From positions 793,199 through 857,198 of the forward strand of contig NZ_FNYL01000002.1 in NCBI RefSeq assembly GCF_900109045.1: DNA of 64,000 nt. The letters are read 5' to 3'. Below are positions 60,320 through 64,000 of the stretch, piece after piece. The notes under the pieces are model-generated. The model ran no database searches and was not told the DNA's origin. It saw only the letters and a program-made list of their open reading frames with translations. The translations under genes and the position numbers were made by a program. Positions within the stretch are counted from its first letter, which is position 1. The number at the start of each line of letters is the position of its first letter. This stretch comes from Dyadobacter sp. SG02. GTDB lineage: Bacteria; Bacteroidota; Bacteroidia; Cytophagales; Spirosomataceae.

Positions 60320-63300
60320 CTACTTGCCATTGATGGTAAGCAGGGCGTCATTCCGGATCAGGCGTGTGCTTTTTTGGTGTATATCAAACAGCCTTACCTC
60401 GCGGATACCGTCACCCATTTCCACTACATTTTCCTGCTGCGACAAGTACCCGGCACCATATTGGAACTCCTTCCGGGCGATACTGCCGTTTTGGAATGTG
60501 ATTTCCGCGTAAACTTCATTGGGTAATGCACGGATAATGCGGGTTGGCTGGCGTTGCGGGTTAAGCATTCTTAAATCACCTGAATTTGTCGGAGCTATAA
60601 CGAGCGGATGGTTTTGAGCATCGTAGAGCATTCCCAGGCCGCGGGTCGCGCCCGTGAGGAACAGGCCGCTCCGATTGGCAGGTAATGCGCTGAAATGCAG
60701 CTTGCCATCGCCTTTGAGGAGTAATCCTAGCGAGGCGTCCATCGAACCGAACACTACTTCGTTGGAAAAAGAATTACCCGTCAGCAAAATATCCGCATGC
60801 CCGTCGCCGTCGGCATCCGTTACCAGAATGCCGTACACGCACGAGAACTGTGCTTCCACGGGCAGGTCGCGCACGGCAAACCGGCCATTGCCTTTGTTTT
60901 CCAGAATACAGCTCCGGAAAGTTTCGGTGGTGAGGTGTCTGGCATTGCTGATGAGCTTGCTTTCAAAAAGGTCGCCCATTTTGGCGCGGCTGAAAGGTTC
61001 GTAGGTATTGAATCGCTTTTTCAGCACCGGCATCGAGCGGAACAAGTCGTCGCGGTAGGCCATTGGATAAGCCTTTTTCTCACCCGATTCATCCAGGACA
61101 TACTGGGTAGCAAGTGGCTTTTGACGGCCATTACCTACGAAATCGCCATGATAGAGTTCCAGTGGCTGCGTTTTGGAAGGCCGGTAATCAACATTATCGC
61201 CCATGTTACCGAGGATGTAATCGGTATCGCCGTCGCTGTCCAGGTCCGCGGGGTAAATGCTGCTCCACCAGCCGTTCATATTTTGTAAACCTGTGCTGGA
61301 AGTAATGTTGACAAGCTTGCCGTTTCCGTTTTGGAAGAAAACAGGCGGTATCCATTCACCGGTAAGAATCAGGTCAGGCCAGCCGTCCTTATCGAAATCC
61401 GACCACGTTGCAGCATTGATCATGCCCGCCGAGGCGAGCCCGGGTGCGATTTCTTTCGTCACATCCGTAAACCTGCCACCATCATTCCTGAACAAATAAC
61501 TCTTCGGCGAAGCGGGGAAATTGCCCGGTACGACGGCCCCGGCGCGGAAAATGTCGAGGTCGCCATCCCGGTCGAAATCGGCGGCGACTACACAGCTCCC
61601 GCTGGAAGTAGTAAGTGGTAATGCCTCCGCTTGCTTTTTGAAATGGCCCTTTCCATCATTGAAATACAATCGGTCGGCATAACCGGTGCTATCCTGCTTG
61701 AAATCGCTGCCGCCGCTCACTACGTACAGGTCCTGATCGCCGTCTCCGTCCGCATCCAGGAACAATGCGCCCGTGTCCTCGAACCGATTGTCCTCAGCAT
61801 TAATGGATTGCGGTTCGAAAGTTCCTTTGGATGTTTGGCTAAATAATGTCCCCGGATAGCCCGCAGCGCCGCCCAGGAAGAAATCGGAGCCGTTCCGACC
61901 ATCGGCGTCGCCCACGGCAATGCCCGGGCCTTTTCTCGAATACATATTCAGCAGCAGCGGTTCGTCGATAAAGTCGTTGAAATCGTTTTCCGCGTGCTTC
62001 CAACGGATGTTGCGGGCCTTATTGGCAGACTGAAAAAGGGCTTCGACAAGCCGCGGTGCTTGTGGCGGACCGGTTATTGCTTTGGCATAGTCCAACACCA
62101 GTTTCTGGTTGGGTTTTACATTTTTCAAAGTTTGCGTTTTACCGTCCGGCCACCTGATAATCAGCGAATCAACAGTTCCGCATTGCCCCAATCCGATATG
62201 CAGCGGCCCGCTCATGCTCGACAGGTAGCCCTTCACAGGCGAGCAATAGTTGTAAATCTGCTTCTTCCCGCAATAGGTCGTTACCGCAGCGCCGATGCCG
62301 TTCGGGTTGCGGCCATTTCCTTTCAAAATGACCTGCAAATGATTGTTACGCATTTTGGCGGCATGGGAAGTGTTTTCAAATACAAATGCTTCCTCATTGA
62401 TATTGTTCACTACCAGGTCGAGGTCGCCGTCGTTGTCCAGGTCCGCGTAGGCAGCGCCATTCGAGTATGAATTGTGTTCCAGGCCCCAGTTCCGGGTGAT
62501 GTTTTCGAATGCCAGGTTACCACTGTTCCGGTACATATAATTGGACAGTTTTACACCTTTCAGCACGGCTAGCAGGTCTTTGGTACGGTTGGCACGTACG
62601 GCATCGGTGCCGAACATGTTGGCGTCGGTATTGTAGGCCAGGAAATCGAGGTTGGTGATGTTTTTCACAAAACCATTGGTAATGTAAGCATCGCGGAGGC
62701 CGTCGTTGTCGTAATCCGCCAGCAGTACGCCCCAGCTCCAATCGGTAGCATGCATACCGGTAAGCTGGGCGATATCGGAGAAATGCGTGGTGCCCGCCCG
62801 ATCAGTTCCCTGGTTGAGTTGCAGGGTATTACGCATAAACTCGTCCACGTAACCTGCACGCTGGCGCAGGAAATGCTTTTCATAATCGGCCTTGGCGATC
62901 ATCGTTTTGCGGCGTTCATAGGTTTCGGGTAGCATGTCCATCACCATGATGTCGGGCCGGGCGTCGTTGTTAATGTCGGCAATATCGACGCCCATTCCGT
63001 TGTAAGTCTGATGTGGCATGCTTTCGTGCGCGGCTTCGCGGAAAGTTTTATTCCGCTGGTTGATCAGCAGCTGGTCATTGGGCATGAAATCGTTGGCAGC
63101 GTAAATATCCGGCCAACCGTCGCCGTTAAGGTCGTCTACCGCGAGCCCGAGACCGTAACCTTCCTGTGCAATGCCCGCGGCTGCCGACACGTCCCGGTAA
63201 TAGGGATGCCCGAGCGTATCGCCGACATTTTCGTACAACTTATCGGCCGTCCGGCCACGCGTGATCGGGTAGGTAGCGGGCTGGATAAACGTTTTCTCCA

Positions 63301-63886
63301 CATTATCGACGTCATTCGTGAGCAGGTACATATCCAGGTCGCCGTCGCGGTCGTAATCCAGGAAGGCCGATTGCACGCAATAGGCGCTGTCGTTCAGGCC
63401 GTACGCTGCGGCTTCTTCGCGGAATGTTAGGTTTTTCTGGTTGATAAAGAGGAGGTTATGGTGTTTGGCTCCCAATTCGGGCCCGGCTACATTAAGGTAA
63501 ATATCCATGAAGCCGTCGTGGTTAATATCCACGACGGACACGCCCATAATCCAGTCTTTGGTCGTAACCCCGGCTTTCTCGGTAATGTCCTCGAACTGCA
63601 TACCGCCCTTGTTGAGGTACAATTTGGACGAAACCATATTCCCCGTAAAAAACACATCCTGCAACCCGTCATTGTTAAAATCCGCCGCACCAACCCCGCC
63701 GCCATTGTAGCAATAGTAATAGCTAAGAATGTTCACCGAGTCGTTTTCGGTGATGGTATTGTTGAAATGAATGCCCGTGCGGCCCGGCGATAGTTTTTTG
63801 AACAATGCCGGGCCATGATCGTCGCAACCGCAGAGCGACAACATTAGCATTGCGGCAGGGAACAGAATTAAACGCATATTTCGCAT
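60320..63886 (-). CDS. VCBS/FG-GAP repeat lipoprotein with ASPIC/UnbV domain
   Basis: The product has 1188 residues from the ATG at 63886 (1185 from 63877). A longer in-frame start at 63940 would read through the hairpin repeat array and is rejected. The N-terminus is a lipoprotein signal (LSLCGC). VCBS/FG-GAP repeats with Ca-loops fill most of the chain (GVGAADFNNDGLQDVFFTGN, VVDINHDGFMDIYL, DLDNDGDLDLVVNN). The ASPIC/UnbV domain lies near the middle (LQVILKGNGRNPNGIGAAVT, LHIGLGQCGTVDSLIIRWPD). A second propeller follows to the end. Such proteins are frequent near SusCD genes and are probably surface-exposed; their function is not established. Confidence 0.9.
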   Translation of the reverse strand: MRNMRLILFPAAMLMLSLCGCDDHGPALFKKLSPGRTGIHFNNTITENDSVNILSYYYCYNGGGVGAADFNNDGLQDVFFTGNMVSSKLYLNKGGMQFEDITEKAGVTTKDWIMGVSVVDINHDGFMDIYLNVAGPELGAKHHNLLFINQKNLTFREEAAAYGLNDSAYCVQSAFLDYDRDGDLDMYLLTNDVDNVEKTFIQPATYPITRGRTADKLYENVGDTLGHPYYRDVSAAAGIAQEGYGLGLAVDDLNGDGWPDIYAANDFMPNDQLLINQRNKTFREAAHESMPHQTYNGMGVDIADINNDARPDIMVMDMLPETYERRKTMIAKADYEKHFLRQRAGYVDEFMRNTLQLNQGTDRAGTTHFSDIAQLTGMHATDWSWGVLLADYDNDGLRDAYITNGFVKNITNLDFLAYNTDANMFGTDAVRANRTKDLLAVLKGVKLSNYMYRNSGNLAFENITRNWGLEHNSYSNGAAYADLDNDGDLDLVVNNINEEAFVFENTSHAAKMRNNHLQVILKGNGRNPNGIGAAVTTYCGKKQIYNYCSPVKGYLSSMSGPLHIGLGQCGTVDSLIIRWPDGKTQTLKNVKPNQKLVLDYAKAITGPPQAPRLVEALFQSANKARNIRWKHAENDFNDFIDEPLLLNMYSRKGPGIAVGDADGRNGSDFFLGGAAGYPGTLFSQTSKGTFEPQSINAEDNRFEDTGALFLDADGDGDQDLYVVSGGSDFKQDSTGYADRLYFNDGKGHFKKQAEALPLTTSSGSCVVAADFDRDGDLDIFRAGAVVPGNFPASPKSYLFRNDGGRFTDVTKEIAPGLASAGMINAATWSDFDKDGWPDLILTGEWIPPVFFQNGNGKLVNITSSTGLQNMNGWWSSIYPADLDSDGDTDYILGNMGDNVDYRPSKTQPLELYHGDFVGNGRQKPLATQYVLDESGEKKAYPMAYRDDLFRSMPVLKKRFNTYEPFSRAKMGDLFESKLISNARHLTTETFRSCILENKGNGRFAVRDLPVEAQFSCVYGILVTDADGDGHADILLTGNSFSNEVVFGSMDASLGLLLKGDGKLHFSALPANRSGLFLTGATRGLGMLYDAQNHPLVIAPTNSGDLRMLNPQRQPTRIIRALPNEVYAEITFQNGSIARKEFQYGAGYLSQQENVVEMGDGIREVRLFDIHQKSTRLIRNDALLTINGK

Positions 63887-63895
63887 TGGTTTTAA

Positions 63896-64000
63896 AAATC
63901 TTGCGGTGCGCCGCACTACAAATCTTGCGGTGCTCTGCACCTACATATCTTACGGTGCTCTGCACCTACAAATCTCGCGGTGCTCTGCACCTACAAATCT
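63896..64000. repeat. 25-bp tandem hairpin array (continues beyond window)
   Basis: Four units (63896-63919, 63920-63944, 63945-63969, 63970-63994) and the start of a fifth are visible. Units 2-4 each carry the perfect palindrome GGTGC-TCT-GCACC and a constant AAATCT-like linker; unit 1 has GGTGC-GCC-GCACT. The array lies immediately upstream of the ASPIC/UnbV gene start and has the same short-stem, 3-base-loop design as the pair at 9297-9341. Confidence 0.85.

Noticed and set aside
63887..63940. Longer start for the ASPIC/UnbV lipoprotein at 63940
   Set aside because: The extra 18 residues are translated hairpin repeat, and only the later start gives a proper lipoprotein signal.
63896..64000. 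CRISPR array
   Set aside because: The full 25-bp unit, including the linker, is repeated, with no variable spacers and no cas genes nearby.
1..64000. tRNA, rRNA or riboswitch genes
   Set aside because: No cloverleaf, rRNA motif or known riboswitch core was recognised by eye; short or divergent RNAs could have been missed.

Overview
The window is chromosomal DNA of a Bacteroidota bacterium, most likely a Cytophagales member of the Dyadobacter/Spirosoma kind. This placement is by inference. The signs are three SusC/SusD pairs, an ECF sigma/FecR/STN-SusC signalling trio, a hybrid two-component system with a Reg_prop propeller, two type IX secretion (T9SS) cargo proteins, exported cytochrome c fusions, VCBS/ASPIC-UnbV proteins, and promoters of the TTTG-N19-21-TAnnTTTG type instead of Shine-Dalgarno-led genes. 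No rRNA, tRNA, CRISPR array or transposase was seen.

Layout. (1) 1-9990, minus strand: a pectin-type polysaccharide utilization locus (PUL) made of ECF sigma factor, FecR anti-sigma, SusC with an N-terminal STN domain, SusD, GH28 polygalacturonase and a GH43 enzyme cut by the window edge. (2) 10333-12779, plus strand: exported Gfo/Idh/MocA oxidoreductase, Crp/Fnr regulator and a small STAS-like protein; a diheme cytochrome c converges on them. (3) 13864-24928, minus strand: a sialic acid PUL with GntR/FadR-type regulator, SusC, SusD, GH33 sialidase, N-acetylneuraminate lyase, and a kelch mutarotase fused to a sodium/solute symporter. The 0.77 kb in front of its susC is packed with REPIN-like palindromic repeats. 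(4) 25333-29181, plus strand: a three-gene cassette (beta-barrel-like protein of unknown function, sarcosine-oxidase-like flavoenzyme, L-amino-acid-oxidase-like flavoenzyme) ending in a strong terminator, then a decayed small gene. (5) 29808-49047, plus strand: a PVC-type cytochrome c/propeller protein, a beta-helix protein with a C-terminal PDZ domain, GH95 alpha-fucosidase, a hybrid two-component sensor, SusC, SusD and GH30. This probably targets a fucosylated, galactan-type glycan. (6) 49161-64000: two T9SS cargo proteins with FG-GAP/VCBS repeats, a polytopic membrane protein, an exported DinB-like protein, an internally deleted sigma factor gene, a PQQ-type sugar dehydrogenase/PKD/cytochrome c/CBM protein, and an ASPIC/UnbV lipoprotein whose upstream region is a 25-bp tandem array of hairpins running off the window.

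How the genes work together. Each SusC/SusD pair imports oligosaccharides released by its own hydrolases. The three PULs use three different control schemes: ECF/anti-sigma transduction through an STN domain, a cytoplasmic GntR regulator, and a one-protein hybrid two-component system. In the sialic acid locus the path can be read almost completely: the sialidase frees sialic acid, the mutarotase domain equilibrates its anomers, the fused symporter imports it, and the lyase cleaves it. The epimerase and kinase needed next are not in the window. The most unusual items are the cyclically permuted mutarotase-symporter fusion, the REPIN-like cluster with covarying stems, two matching candidate GntR operators, degenerate GTCAGG decamer repeats that run into gene ends, and the uncharacterized flavoenzyme cassette.
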